Part shown: positions 10,147-18,673 of the stretch, piece by piece
How positions within the stretch are numbered: position 1 is the stretch's first letter
Layout: each line of letters starts with the position of its first letter
NCBI GenBank assembly: GCA_003569365.1
Contig: BGOS01000024.1
Location: 42,964 to 106,963 of the forward strand
DNA length: 64,000 nucleotides
From: Anaerolineaceae bacterium
GTDB lineage: Bacteria; Chloroflexota; Anaerolineae; Anaerolineales; UBA11657
Direction: 5' to 3'
Position numbers and translations under genes: made by a program
Notes under the pieces: model-generated
Told to the model about the DNA's origin: nothing
The model's database searches: none
Seen by the model: only the letters and a program-made list of their open reading frames with translations

Positions 10147-11310
10147 TTAACTTTGCGCCGTTGATAATGCCGGCGATTGCGGCAGCCCTTCCAACATCGC
10201 ATACAGTCCGCCGCTCACAACGCCGTAGCCGCCCATGATCACCGGCGCGCGGCATGCCTGCGCTGCCGCGGCCAGCTCGCGCAAGCGCACATCCTGCACG
10301 GCAGCCACCCAACCCAAGTCCGCAGCGAAGCGGTCCGCAGCCGGCGGCCACGATTTATGGTGCGCCAGATACACGCGGTTATCAAACAGCACTGCATTCA
10401 CCCACTCGCCCAGCTGCATAAAGAATCCATCCGCGCCGGCGCGCTCTATGTGATCCGCAATCACGGACCGTACCCGCCCGTCGGCCGCCCGGCCGCTGGC
10501 CGTCATGCCGCGTTCCTCCGCAAACACGCGCGCCCATACTTGCGTGCGGCTTTCAAGCAGCTGCCATACTGCCGCAGACACCCGCCCAATGAGCGCGATG
10601 TGGCTGGCACCGCGCGCCAGCACTTGCTGCACTTCAAGCCAGCGCGCAGCCAGCGCCGGCGGCAGTGCCGCTGCTAAATATGCGCGCAGCGCAGCTGGTG
10701 TATCCGTGTGCCAGCGCAGCGCCAGCAAGTCCGCTGGCGTGTCAATGTCCAGCCGCGTGGCTGCGCTGGCTGCGTCCGCACGCACATCAAAGCCCGCCTC
10801 CTGCTGCAGCACCCAGCCAAGCATGTTGTCGCGCGGCAGGCGGCTGCTGAGTCCGGCCAGCGCGCGCGCATCGCTCAAGCCCAGCCAGTCACTGGAATAC
10901 AAATTGTTGGTGAGCGCAAGCTGGCTGCGGGTGCTGCGCAGCTGCGCCGCCAGCTCTGCCAGGCGTGGCGCCCCCAGCAGCGGCATGCTGCCGCCGCCGG
11001 CATAGAGCACGCGCGTGTACTGCTGTTGGGCAACAAGCGCAGCCAGCCGCTCCCCAAAATGAAACGGCGCAGCAGCCGGGTCGCTATCCCATGTCACACG
11101 CTGCAGCAGGCCAAGCGCCGGCGCATCCGCATGCCACAGCGCCTGCAGCTCCGCCGGCGCTGCCAGCACAATGCGCCCCACATCCGCACAGCCCGCCAGC
11201 TGCTGCAGCGTGTGCAGCGTGGCCAGCCAGCGCGCGCGCTGCAGCAGCTGCTCGGCTGTACTTGCGCCCAGCGCGCCCAGCATTACAACCGCATCAACTG
11301 GTTCGGTCAT
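10147..11310 (-). CDS. Nucleotidyltransferase-like (MobA/CofC-type) protein of unknown role
   Basis: The N-terminal ~190 residues look like a degenerate NTP-transferase fold: a first strand DAVVMLGALG, a later LYAGGGSMPLL in place of the usual DxPL donor loop, and RLDIDTPADLLAL, which is typical of CofC/MobA-like C-terminal ends. The remaining ~190 residues form a second, unrecognised domain with VALIGRVSA, a Trp/Asn-rich patch (GEWVNAVLFDNRVYLAHH) and MGGYGVVSGGLY. The start at 11310 gives MTEPVDAVVM and is preferred over the longer frame to 11367. Possibly an NTP-dependent cofactor or molybdopterin-related enzyme, but the substrate is unknown. Confidence 0.65.
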   Translation of the reverse strand: MTEPVDAVVMLGALGASTAEQLLQRARWLATLHTLQQLAGCADVGRIVLAAPAELQALWHADAPALGLLQRVTWDSDPAAAPFHFGERLAALVAQQQYTRVLYAGGGSMPLLGAPRLAELAAQLRSTRSQLALTNNLYSSDWLGLSDARALAGLSSRLPRDNMLGWVLQQEAGFDVRADAASAATRLDIDTPADLLALRWHTDTPAALRAYLAAALPPALAARWLEVQQVLARGASHIALIGRVSAAVWQLLESRTQVWARVFAEERGMTASGRAADGRVRSVIADHIERAGADGFFMQLGEWVNAVLFDNRVYLAHHKSWPPAADRFAADLGWVAAVQDVRLRELAAAAQACRAPVIMGGYGVVSGGLYAMLEGLPQSPALSTAQS

Positions 11311-11376
11311 GGATAAAAGAAGCGGGAAACGTCCTCCGGCTGAAACTGCGCAGCCGGAGGAAACCAAGTTTACGGC

Positions 11377-11952
11377 TTACGCAAGTTCGGGCAAGAGCAA
11401 ACCGTAGCCCCCACCCTTGCGCCGGTACACCACGTTGACGTGGCTGGTGTCAGCATGCAGAAAAACAAAAAAGGTGTGCCCGAGCAGCAGCATTTGATCC
11501 ACCGCTTCAAATTCGCTCATTAGCGAGATCTTAAAACTCTTGCGGCGCATAATCTCGTCCACTGCAGCTTCATCATCAATCTCAATCTCCGGCGCCTCGG
11601 CCAGCATTGCGGAAATGCGCGGCAGGCCACCGCGCACACTGCGGCGCGCCGTATGCTTGCCCTTGAAGTGCTCCACCTGCCGGTGAATCTTTTCGATCGC
11701 GCGGTCCACCGCTGTGCGCAGGTCATCTGAGGTCTCCTCTGCGCGCAAGAGCTTGCCGCGCGCATGAACCGTAACCTGCGCCACTTTGCGCTCAGACAAA
11801 CTGCGCACGCCGGCTCGCAGCGAAAGTTCCACTGCGGCACTCTCGATGTCCGGCAGGAAGTGATCCAGCTTGGAAAGCTTGCGCTCAATGTACTCAAGCA
11901 GGCGCTTGGCAACTTTTACATGCTGCAGTTCGATGCTAACTGGAATGGTCAT
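11377..11952 (-). CDS. hpf: Long-form ribosome hibernation promoting factor
   Basis: Binds the 30S decoding region and dimerises 70S ribosomes into inactive 100S particles in stationary phase. Residues 1-100 form the S30AE beta-alpha domain (ELQHVKVAKRLLEYIERK, then VTVHARGKLLRAEE). A linker leads to the C-terminal dimerisation domain (RRKSFKISLMSEFEAVDQM, LLGHTFFVFLHAD). About 191 residues is the long form. The ATG at 11952 is supported by a GGAGG 6 nt upstream on the minus strand. comF lies 38 nt upstream in the same direction, the common comF-hpf order. Confidence 0.93.
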   Translation of the reverse strand: MTIPVSIELQHVKVAKRLLEYIERKLSKLDHFLPDIESAAVELSLRAGVRSLSERKVAQVTVHARGKLLRAEETSDDLRTAVDRAIEKIHRQVEHFKGKHTARRSVRGGLPRISAMLAEAPEIEIDDEAAVDEIMRRKSFKISLMSEFEAVDQMLLLGHTFFVFLHADTSHVNVVYRRKGGGYGLLLPELA

Positions 11953-11990
11953 GGGTGCCTCCGCACTGTGAAAAAGATTTGGGGAACAAG

Positions 11991-12782
11991 CTAAGTGCGC
12001 GCTGCACGCGCCAAGGTAAAAGCCCACACCAGTGGCGCGCCGGCCGCGCGCAGCGCAATTGCACACTCAGACAGCGTGGCACCCGTGGTGCACACATCGT
12101 CAATCAGCACCGCGCGACGCCCGCGCAGCCGGCGTGCGCTGGCAGTGAACGCACCGGAAACATTTTCGCCGCGCGCCACTGCGCCCAGGCCCACTTGTGA
12201 GCGCGTCTCGCGCGTGCGCTGCAAAACCGCGCCATCCACGCGCAGGCCCAGGCGCCAGCCAAGCTGGCGCGCCAGCACTTCCGCCTGATTGAAGCCGCGC
12301 GCACTGCGCCGCTGGCGCGCCAGCGGCACCGGCACCAGCAGCGCATTGGCAGGCGCATCTGCCGGCCACGCCGCAGCCATCAAGCTTCCCAGTTGGGCAG
12401 CCAGCGCGCGGTTGCGGCGGTACTTGAGCGCGTGAATTGCCAACTGCAGCGGGCCACGATGCATGCCGGCAGCAATCAGCCGGTCAACTTTCAAACTATG
12501 CCGGCTGCAAAAATCACAGGCTGCACCCGCAGAGCCGGCAAGCGGGAAGCCGCACTTGGCGCACAGTGGCGCCACGCATAGCTGCACCGCAGCCGCACAG
12601 CTGGCGCAAAACGTATGGCCCGCCATCCCGCATGCCACGCAGCGCGGGGGAATAAGAAAGTCCACACTCTTCCAAAAGATTTCATCGAGGTTGATGGCAA
12701 AGCGCGCAGCGAACAGGCGCGCCGAATGGGGGGAAGAAAGCAGCGGGTTCACGGCTGTATTATTTGCTACCCTGCCTGCCAC
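11991..12782 (-). CDS. comF: ComF family phosphoribosyltransferase-like protein
   Basis: ComF proteins take part in DNA uptake for transformation, but many relatives have no tested role. The N-terminal zinc-finger region has CVACG, CASC, CAKCG and CDFC pairs. The PRTase domain has VPVPLARQRRSARGFNQAE and the PRPP-binding loop VLIDDVCTTGATL near the C-terminus. At 263 residues it is of normal length. It is likely co-transcribed with hpf. No other competence gene is in the window. Confidence 0.88.
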   Translation of the reverse strand: MAGRVANNTAVNPLLSSPHSARLFAARFAINLDEIFWKSVDFLIPPRCVACGMAGHTFCASCAAAVQLCVAPLCAKCGFPLAGSAGAACDFCSRHSLKVDRLIAAGMHRGPLQLAIHALKYRRNRALAAQLGSLMAAAWPADAPANALLVPVPLARQRRSARGFNQAEVLARQLGWRLGLRVDGAVLQRTRETRSQVGLGAVARGENVSGAFTASARRLRGRRAVLIDDVCTTGATLSECAIALRAAGAPLVWAFTLARAART

Positions 12783-12868
12783 CGAAACTTACGCAGGCCA
12801 CGCATGGGCCCGCCCGGAGCTCAACTCGTCTGCCGTCGCCGCCTTCCAGGCCGCGCCAGCACCACAGC

Positions 12869-13027
12869 TTATCCGTCGCCGCGAATAGTGGCCATGATAC
12901 TTGAGACCATATCGCCGATTGCCGGCCCAAGCAGCGCCAAAATCACGATTACAACCACCGCCACCAAAACCAAAATCAGCGCATATTCAACAAGGCCTTG
13001 GCCTTGCTCGTTAGATGGTTTCTGCAT
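12869..13027 (-). CDS. Flp/Fap-type pilin subunit (52 residues)
   Basis: A very small gene: MQKPSNEQG, then QGLVEYALILVLVAVVVIVI and an end GDMVSSIMATIRGDG. The class III prepilin signature is clear: a short polar leader ending in Gly9, Glu at mature position +5 followed by Tyr, and a ~20-residue hydrophobic helix. It should be cleaved by a TadV-type prepilin peptidase and assemble into a Flp/Tad pilus. The ATG at 13027 has a GGGAG about 9 nt upstream and a good promoter (13075-13103). No tad/cpa secretion genes are in the window, so the machinery must lie elsewhere. Such orphan Flp pilins are frequent in Chloroflexota. Confidence 0.85.
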   Translation of the reverse strand: MQKPSNEQGQGLVEYALILVLVAVVVIVILALLGPAIGDMVSSIMATIRGDG

Positions 13028-13074
13028 CAATCGCGATCTCCCAACCACAGCAGCGTGTATTTATGCACATAAGC

Positions 13075-13103
13075 AGTATAACCAAACAATGTGGCGCGCG
13101 CAA
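13075..13103 (-). promoter_or_regulatory. Promoter of the Flp pilin gene
   Basis: On the minus strand TTGCGC (13098-13103), a 17-nt spacer and TATACT (13075-13080). The predicted leader is about 40 nt, ending in the GGGAG ribosome-binding site before ATG 13027. Confidence 0.55.
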
Positions 13104-13170
13104 GTGGAGCAGCGTTCCAGACGCGCAGCCTGCCGCGGCATGCGCCTGATTTCCAGCCGGAAAACTGGCT

Positions 13171-13184
13171 GCCCGCTTGCGGGC
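13171..13184 (-). terminator. Short GC hairpin downstream of wecB
   Basis: GCCCGC-AA-GCGGGC on the minus strand, 11 nt after the wecB stop, followed by AGCCAGTTTT. The weak T-run makes this a modest intrinsic terminator candidate. Confidence 0.4.
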
Positions 13185-13194
13185 GGAATGAGGG

Positions 13195-14325
13195 TCAGGC
13201 ACTGGCTGTGCCCGCAGCGCTTGCGCCCGCTGCCAGCAGCAGAGCCACAATGCGCTCACCCGCGTGCCCGTCCCCGAACGGGTTGGTGGCGGTAGCCATC
13301 TTGTTGTAGGCCGCGCTGTCATCCAGCAGGCGGTTTGCTGCAGAAACTATGGCGGATGTTTCCGTGCCAACCAGCAGCGCCACGCCAGCCTGCACGGCTT
13401 CCGGGCGCTCGGTAACGCTGCGCAGCACAAGCACCGGCACACCCAAGCCCGGCGCTTCTTCTTGCACACCGCCGGAGTCCGTCAGGATCAACGCCGCACG
13501 CCGCATCAGGTGCCCGAACGTTAAATAATCCAGCGCCGGCGCCAGCGTGATGCCGGGCACTGCGCCCAGCGCAGCCTGCACCGGGCCGGACACACTCGGG
13601 TTGGGATGCACCGCATACACAATCTGCACATCACCGCGCTGCGCCAGCGCCCGCAACGCGCCGATGATGCCTTGCAGCGGCGCGCCAAAATTCTCGCGGC
13701 GGTGGGCGGTCACCAGAATCAGCCGGCGGCCGGCTGGCAGTGCATCCAGCATTGCCTGCGTGGTGGCCGAAGGCGGCCGCGCAGTTATAAACCGCAGCGC
13801 ATCGATCACCGTGTTGCCCGTAACATGCACCCGCGCCGGCGCAATGCCTTCGCGCAGCAGCGCGCTGCGTGCCAGCTCTGTTGGCGCAAAGTGCAGCGCG
13901 GAAAGATGGTCGGCCAGAACGCGATTTAATTCTTCCGGAAAGGGATTGGCGCGGTCATAAGTACGCAGCCCGGCTTCCACGTGCCCGACGGCAATGCCGG
14001 CATAAGCGGCTGCCAATCCGGCGCCCAACACAGTAGTGGTATCGCCCTGCACCAGCACCCAATCCGGCTGAAAGTCCCGCAGCGGCACCTGCATATTAAC
14101 TAAAACTTGCGCCAGCACATCGCTGGGCGATTGGTCGGGCTGCATCAGGTTCAAGTCATAGTCCGGCTTGATGCCAAACAACTGCAGAACCTGGTCGAGC
14201 AGCTCACGATGCTGCGCAGTGACCAGCACACGCGATTGAACGCCCGCGGCGCGCTGCAGCGCCGCAACCACCGGCGCCATCTTCACCGCCTCCGGGCGCG
14301 TGCCAATCACGCTCAACACGCGCAT
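13195..14325 (-). CDS. wecB: UDP-N-acetylglucosamine 2-epimerase (non-hydrolysing)
   Basis: Interconverts UDP-GlcNAc and UDP-ManNAc for cell-surface polysaccharide synthesis. The N-terminal VLSVIGTRPEAVKMAPVV, the central GHVEAGLRTYDRANPFPEE and the late LILTDSGGVQEEAPGLGVP are family hallmarks. At 376 residues from the ATG at 14325 the length is standard; the frame stays open further upstream but would overlap rlmN. It begins 5 nt after the rlmN stop, so the two are probably co-transcribed. Its product could feed the glycan genes at 43-50 kb, which is inference. Confidence 0.95.
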   Translation of the reverse strand: MRVLSVIGTRPEAVKMAPVVAALQRAAGVQSRVLVTAQHRELLDQVLQLFGIKPDYDLNLMQPDQSPSDVLAQVLVNMQVPLRDFQPDWVLVQGDTTTVLGAGLAAAYAGIAVGHVEAGLRTYDRANPFPEELNRVLADHLSALHFAPTELARSALLREGIAPARVHVTGNTVIDALRFITARPPSATTQAMLDALPAGRRLILVTAHRRENFGAPLQGIIGALRALAQRGDVQIVYAVHPNPSVSGPVQAALGAVPGITLAPALDYLTFGHLMRRAALILTDSGGVQEEAPGLGVPVLVLRSVTERPEAVQAGVALLVGTETSAIVSAANRLLDDSAAYNKMATATNPFGDGHAGERIVALLLAAGASAAGTASA

Positions 14326-14330
14326 GCGGT

Positions 14331-15398
14331 TCAGATCGAGGCCAGCTGCGGCTGCGCCTTGCCGCCGGCAGCTTTCGTGCGCAACTGGCCGCAGCCCGCG
14401 CCAATATCTATGCCGCGCCGCACACGAATGGTGCAAGCCACGCCGCCCGTGTCCAGCACAGACTTGAAACGGTCAGCTGCCTCGCGCCCGGTGCGCAATC
14501 CGGCATAGCCGCCCGTGGGGTTGAGCGGAATCAAGTTCACGTGGCAGCCCAGCCCCTGCACAAGTTCCACCAGCAGCTGCGCCTGCTCAGCCGAATCGTT
14601 TTTTCCGTCAATCAGCGCCCACTCCATGCTCAGCCGGCGGTTGCCGCCGCGCACATACTCGCGGCAAGCATCAATCAGTTCAGCCAGCGGGTAGCGTTTA
14701 TTGATCGGCACAAGCCGGTTGCGCAGTTCATCGGTCGCAGCATGCAGCGACACCGCCAGCTTCTCGTGCCGGCCTTCCTGCGCAAAGCGCCGGATCATAT
14801 GCGGCAGCCCCACGGTTGAGACCGTGATGCGCCGCACGCCAATCCCAAAACCGGCGGGGTCTTGCAGCCGGTCAAGCGCTGCCAGCGTCGCTTCATAATT
14901 ATGAAACGGCTCGCCCATGCCCATCACCACAACATTGGTGAGCCGCCCCCCAACTGCCTTCAAGCTGCGTGCCGCCCAAAGCACCTGCGCCACAATCTCG
15001 CCGGCAGTCAGGTTGCGCAGCAGACCCATCTGCCCGGTCGCACAAAACACACAGCCCATCGCGCAGCCCGCCTGCGTGGAAATGCACACCGTCATGCGCT
15101 CGTCATAACCCATTAACACTGTCTCCACTTCGCCGCCGCCCGCCAGCCCAAACAGCCACTTGCGCGTGTGACCATCTTTGGACTCACGCTCAACCTTCAT
15201 CTGCAGGCAGTCAATGTCGTAAGTGGCCGCAAGCTGCGTGCGCAAGCCGCGCGGCAAGACGGAGAATTCCTCGAAGTTGGTACGCAAATCTGAGTACAGG
15301 CCGGACCACAGCTGCGCTGCGCGGTAAGCCGGCTGCTGCCATGCAGCAAGCTGCTGCCGCAATTCAGCCAGGCTCAGTTCAAATATTTTCTGGGACAT
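14331..15398 (-). CDS. rlmN: Dual-specificity 23S rRNA/tRNA adenine-C2 methyltransferase RlmN
   Basis: Radical SAM enzyme that methylates C2 of A2503 in 23S rRNA and A37 in tRNAs. The 4Fe-4S motif is C112-x3-C116-x2-C119 (GCAMGCVFCATG). The methyl-carrying Cys lies near the C-terminus in GGVACTIRVRRG. GMGEPFHNY marks the SAM-binding region. The 355 residues are normal. The ATG start gives MSQKIFELSL. It is the upstream gene of the rlmN-wecB pair. Confidence 0.96.
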   Translation of the reverse strand: MSQKIFELSLAELRQQLAAWQQPAYRAAQLWSGLYSDLRTNFEEFSVLPRGLRTQLAATYDIDCLQMKVERESKDGHTRKWLFGLAGGGEVETVLMGYDERMTVCISTQAGCAMGCVFCATGQMGLLRNLTAGEIVAQVLWAARSLKAVGGRLTNVVVMGMGEPFHNYEATLAALDRLQDPAGFGIGVRRITVSTVGLPHMIRRFAQEGRHEKLAVSLHAATDELRNRLVPINKRYPLAELIDACREYVRGGNRRLSMEWALIDGKNDSAEQAQLLVELVQGLGCHVNLIPLNPTGGYAGLRTGREAADRFKSVLDTGGVACTIRVRRGIDIGAGCGQLRTKAAGGKAQPQLASI

Positions 15399-15526
15399 GA
15401 ATAGTTGCGATTGAAATTTCGGCGCGCAAGGCAGCGCGCATCCTGATGAATATTACCCGAAGTTATTGGCAAACGGGCTGGCACACGGCGTGCATACTAC
15501 GCCACCAAATGCCCAACCGCGCAGGC

Positions 15527-16318
15527 TCAGCCGGGCGCAGCCAGCAACGCTGCCGTTAGTGCCGGCAGCCCGGGCAGCACCGCGTCGGGCTGCAGGTCGC
15601 TGGCCGCCAGTTGTGCTGCAGTTGCGATGCCAGTCAGCAGCAGCACACTCGCGATGCCAGCGCGTTGCGCGCCCAGAATATCGGTATCCAGCCGGTCGCC
15701 AACCGCCAGCGTGCTTGCCGCCGTGCATTGCATGCGCGCCAGCGCTTGTTGATACATAATCGGCTCCGGCTTCCCGATGATGATCGGAGAGACTCCGGTG
15801 GCCGCAGTCAGCGCCGCCAGAATCGCGCCATTGCCTATGCCGAGCCCGTTCTCAATCGGGTACGTCACATCCGGATTGGTGCCCACCAGTTGCGCGCCAG
15901 TGCCAATTGCCAATACGGCCGCATCAAGTTTTTGCCAAGTGAGGCCGTAGTCTTTGCCCACCACAACAAAATCAACACCGCTATCCACAATGTGAAAGCC
16001 GCGGCGCGTGAGCGCATCCAGCAGGCCCGGCCCGCCAATCACGTTCAAGCGCGCGCTGGGCGCGCGCGCCATCAGCCAGTCTGCCGTGGCCTCGGCGGAG
16101 TTCATTACTTCCGCACTGCTCACTTCCACTCCATGCTTGCCAAGCCGCGCCACGTACTGGTCAATCGTCAAGCCGGCATTATTAGTGGCCAGCACAAACG
16201 CGCGCCGGGTTGAGCGGAGCGCAGCAAAGAACGGCAGCAAGCCCGGCAGCGGCGTCTGGCCTTCCCACAGCACGCCATCCATGTCGATTATTAAATTTCG
16301 CCAGCGGGAAAAATCCAT
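15527..16318 (-). CDS. HAD-superfamily phosphatase, NagD/AraL type
   Basis: Class IIA HAD hydrolase. Motif I is IIDMDGVLWEG at the N-terminus, motif II LATNNAG, and motif IV VGDRLDTDI near the C-terminus, with GKPEP before it. The C2 cap between motifs II and III is intact. At 263 residues it is typical of NagD, AraL and phosphoglycolate-phosphatase-like enzymes that dephosphorylate small metabolites. The substrate cannot be assigned. A hairpin terminator separates it from clpP upstream. The 128-nt gap to rlmN holds no recognisable feature. Confidence 0.88.
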   Translation of the reverse strand: MDFSRWRNLIIDMDGVLWEGQTPLPGLLPFFAALRSTRRAFVLATNNAGLTIDQYVARLGKHGVEVSSAEVMNSAEATADWLMARAPSARLNVIGGPGLLDALTRRGFHIVDSGVDFVVVGKDYGLTWQKLDAAVLAIGTGAQLVGTNPDVTYPIENGLGIGNGAILAALTAATGVSPIIIGKPEPIMYQQALARMQCTAASTLAVGDRLDTDILGAQRAGIASVLLLTGIATAAQLAASDLQPDAVLPGLPALTAALLAAPG

Positions 16319-16342
16319 TATCTGCCTGCCTCTCTAAATCAA

Positions 16343-16369
16343 ATGGGGCCGCTCACAGAGCCGCCCCAT
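16343..16369 (-). terminator. Hairpin between clpP and the NagD-like gene
   Basis: On the minus strand ATGGGGC and GCCCCAT bracket an inner GCTC-TGT-GAGC stem, 31 nt after the clpP stop. It probably ends the tig-clpP transcript. The sequence after it (TTTGATTT) is only moderately T-rich. Confidence 0.5.
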
Positions 16370-16400
16370 TATTCCAAAACCGTTGCCGGCCGCCCCGCGC

Positions 16401-17036
16401 TTACTTCTCAGGCGTGCTCCCGTTCTTCTTTGCATCCTCGCCCCCCACAGTGGAGTGGGTGAGCATCTGGTCAATCAATCCGTACTTTATCGCCATGTCC
16501 GCGTCCATCCACATATCGCGGTCGGTGTCGCGCTCAATCACTTCCAATGACTGCCCGGTGTGATGGCCCAGGATGCCGTTGAGCTTCGAGCGCAATCGCA
16601 AAATTTCGCGCGCCTGAATTTCAATATCAGAAGCTTGCCCCTGCGCGCCGCCCAGAGGCTGGTGCAGATGGATGGTTGCATTGGGCAGTGCGTAGCGCAA
16701 TCCTTTGCGGCCAGCGGTAAGCAGCACAGTGCCGAAGGAGGCTGTTACGCCGACTGCATAAGTGGCAATCGGTGCGCGCACCATTTGCATTGTGTCGTAC
16801 ACGGCCAGTCCGGCGTAAATTCCGCCGCCGGGGCTGTTGATGTACATATTGATCTGCTTTTCCGGATCCTGCTGATCCAGGAACAAGAGCTGCGCCACAA
16901 TCAGATTTGCAACCTGATCATTAATGCCGGAGCCCACAAACAAGATCCGCTCCTTCAGCAGCAGCGAATAAATATCGTATGCGCGCTCGCCACGACCGGT
17001 TGTCTCAATCACCATCGGTATCAAATAGTCATTCAT
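16401..17036 (-). CDS. clpP: ATP-dependent Clp protease proteolytic subunit
   Basis: Forms the 14-subunit serine protease chamber that works with ClpX/ClpA/ClpC. The triad is present: Ser100 in GVTASFGT, His125 in HLHQP and Asp174 in TDRDMWMD. The serine context VTASFGT differs from the common AASMGA, and the N-terminus ([21 protein letters not shown]) has the usual ClpP start. At 211 residues it is slightly longer because of a charged C-terminal tail. A GGAG lies before the ATG. It follows tig by 35 nt, the classic tig-clpP order; clpX, often third, is not next. Confidence 0.95.
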   Translation of the reverse strand: MNDYLIPMVIETTGRGERAYDIYSLLLKERILFVGSGINDQVANLIVAQLLFLDQQDPEKQINMYINSPGGGIYAGLAVYDTMQMVRAPIATYAVGVTASFGTVLLTAGRKGLRYALPNATIHLHQPLGGAQGQASDIEIQAREILRLRSKLNGILGHHTGQSLEVIERDTDRDMWMDADMAIKYGLIDQMLTHSTVGGEDAKKNGSTPEK

Positions 17037-17071
17037 TGGTTCTTCTCCTGCAATGCGTTGCTCCGCGGAGT

Positions 17072-18445
17072 TTACCCAGCACCAGGCTCGGCGCCCACGG
17101 GCGCCGCTGCGCCGGCTTCGTCCACAATTTCCCCCACAGCCAGCTGGTGCCCGCCCTTGGCAAGCGCAACCAACAGCTCGAGCGCCTGCTCCCCCAGCAG
17201 GTCGCGCTCGATGCGCGCCCGGCCCCGTTCGCTGCCCAAAATCGGACGCACGCGCGCCGCAGATTCGCCATAGCCAGTCGCCATGCGGTCAATGCGCGCA
17301 TCAATTGCGGCACCATCCACAGCAAGTTTTTCTGTCTTCACCACCTGCCCAAGTAGCAGCGAACGCCGCAGCCGTTCGTTTGCTTCCGGCTCGAGCTCCC
17401 TCATAAACTCCGCCGGCTCCTTTTTGAGGGTCTTGAGATAGTCCGGCAGCGTGATGCCCATCGAGCGCAGGTAGCTGTCGCGCGATTTCGCAAGATCTTC
17501 CACCTCTTCGCGCAGCATTGCGGGCGGGAACTGCACGCTGGCACCGGCCAGCACCGCATCCAACACCTGCCGTTGATAGGCGGTGGCGCCTTCCACTTCT
17601 GCCTGGCGTTGCAACTCTGTGCGCAGCGCCACGCGCAAATCCAACAGCGTCTCATACTTGGCATCCACCAGCGCCGCAAAGTCATTGTCCAGAGCGGGCA
17701 GCGTGCGGCTCTTGATGCCGCGGCATGTCACTTCGCATTTCACGCTTTTGCCGCGCAAGCCTTCATCCGAGTAATCAGCAGGGAACGCAAGCTCAAAAGT
17801 GCGCGTAGCGCCGGCAGTAATGCCCGCCACTTCGTTTGTAAAACCCGGCATCGGGTAATTCCCGGTTGTCTCCAACAGCACTTGTTGATCCTTGGCGTTG
17901 AAGAGCTGCGCCTCGCCTTCAAGCGGAGCATCCGCCAGCACGCCGGTGAAATCAAGTGTCACCACATCGTCCAGTTCAGCAGCCCGCTCCACTGGCTCCA
18001 GCAAAGCATGGCCCGCGCGCAGGCGTTCCAGCGCGGCATTCAGTGCCTCGTCTTGCACTTGCGCCGGCTCAAACTGCACGCGTACCGCCCGGTAAGCGCC
18101 AAGCTCCACCTGCGGCAGCAGCGGCACCACAAAGGTGAACTTCAGCGGATCATGTGCAATCTCCACCAGCTCGCCTGTGGCCGAGGGCTCCACATGTGTG
18201 AACTCAAGGGCTTCTTTGTAGATCTCACTGCCCAAGCTATCAACTGCTTGCTCGGTAACGGCTGCATCGCCCACTTGATTTACAACAACCGCGTAGGGCG
18301 CCTTGCCTTTGCGGAAGCCGGGAATATTCAGGCGGCCGGACAGCTTGCGGGCGGCTGCCTGCTTGGCGCGCTGCAGGCGCTCCGCATCAACCTCCACTGT
18401 CAGCTTCAGCTGGCAAGGCTCAATTGCTTGGGTGTCAATATTCAT
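17072..18445 (-). CDS. tig: Trigger factor, ribosome-associated chaperone
   Basis: Binds ribosomal protein uL23 at the tunnel exit and shields nascent chains. The N-terminal ribosome-binding signature is present ([14 protein letters not shown]). A PPIase (FKBP-like) domain lies around residues 150-240 ([10 protein letters not shown]), followed by the helical C-terminal arms. At 457 residues it has the family length. The C-terminus ([17 protein letters not shown]) is Ala/Gly-rich. It is the upstream gene of the tig-clpP unit; its promoter must lie in the 145-nt gap to the tRNA, where I see no strong match. Confidence 0.93.
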   Translation of the reverse strand: MNIDTQAIEPCQLKLTVEVDAERLQRAKQAAARKLSGRLNIPGFRKGKAPYAVVVNQVGDAAVTEQAVDSLGSEIYKEALEFTHVEPSATGELVEIAHDPLKFTFVVPLLPQVELGAYRAVRVQFEPAQVQDEALNAALERLRAGHALLEPVERAAELDDVVTLDFTGVLADAPLEGEAQLFNAKDQQVLLETTGNYPMPGFTNEVAGITAGATRTFELAFPADYSDEGLRGKSVKCEVTCRGIKSRTLPALDNDFAALVDAKYETLLDLRVALRTELQRQAEVEGATAYQRQVLDAVLAGASVQFPPAMLREEVEDLAKSRDSYLRSMGITLPDYLKTLKKEPAEFMRELEPEANERLRRSLLLGQVVKTEKLAVDGAAIDARIDRMATGYGESAARVRPILGSERGRARIERDLLGEQALELLVALAKGGHQLAVGEIVDEAGAAAPVGAEPGAG

Positions 18446-18590
18446 TCAGCAGGTTCTCTGGCAGCTGCGCGGGCACTTGGATGCACACACGCAAGCCTGC
18501 ATTCTGGGGGTTAATTTAGGGCGGAGAAATGGCGCTGTTGCACCGCAATGGCGCGGCAACAGCAGGCGAAACTTTTTTGACCCTGGGTAA

Positions 18591-18673
18591 TGGGGAAGAC
18601 GGGATTTGAACCCGTACGGGTATTACCCACGTGATCCTAAGTCACGCTCGTCTGCCAATTCCGACACTCCCCC
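18591..18673 (-). tRNA. tRNA-Leu (anticodon TAG)
   Basis: An 83-nt class II tRNA. The acceptor stem GGGGGAG (plus-strand 18667-18673) pairs with CTTCCCC (18592-18598), the discriminator is A, and no CCA is encoded. The anticodon loop is CTTAGGA, giving TAG for CTA codons. The T-arm is CCCGTACGGGTTCAAATCCCG-like and a long variable arm (TGGGTAATACCCG region) fits leucine. Its 5' 51 nt are also the end of the HAD-DinB reading frame on the same strand. Confidence 0.96.
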
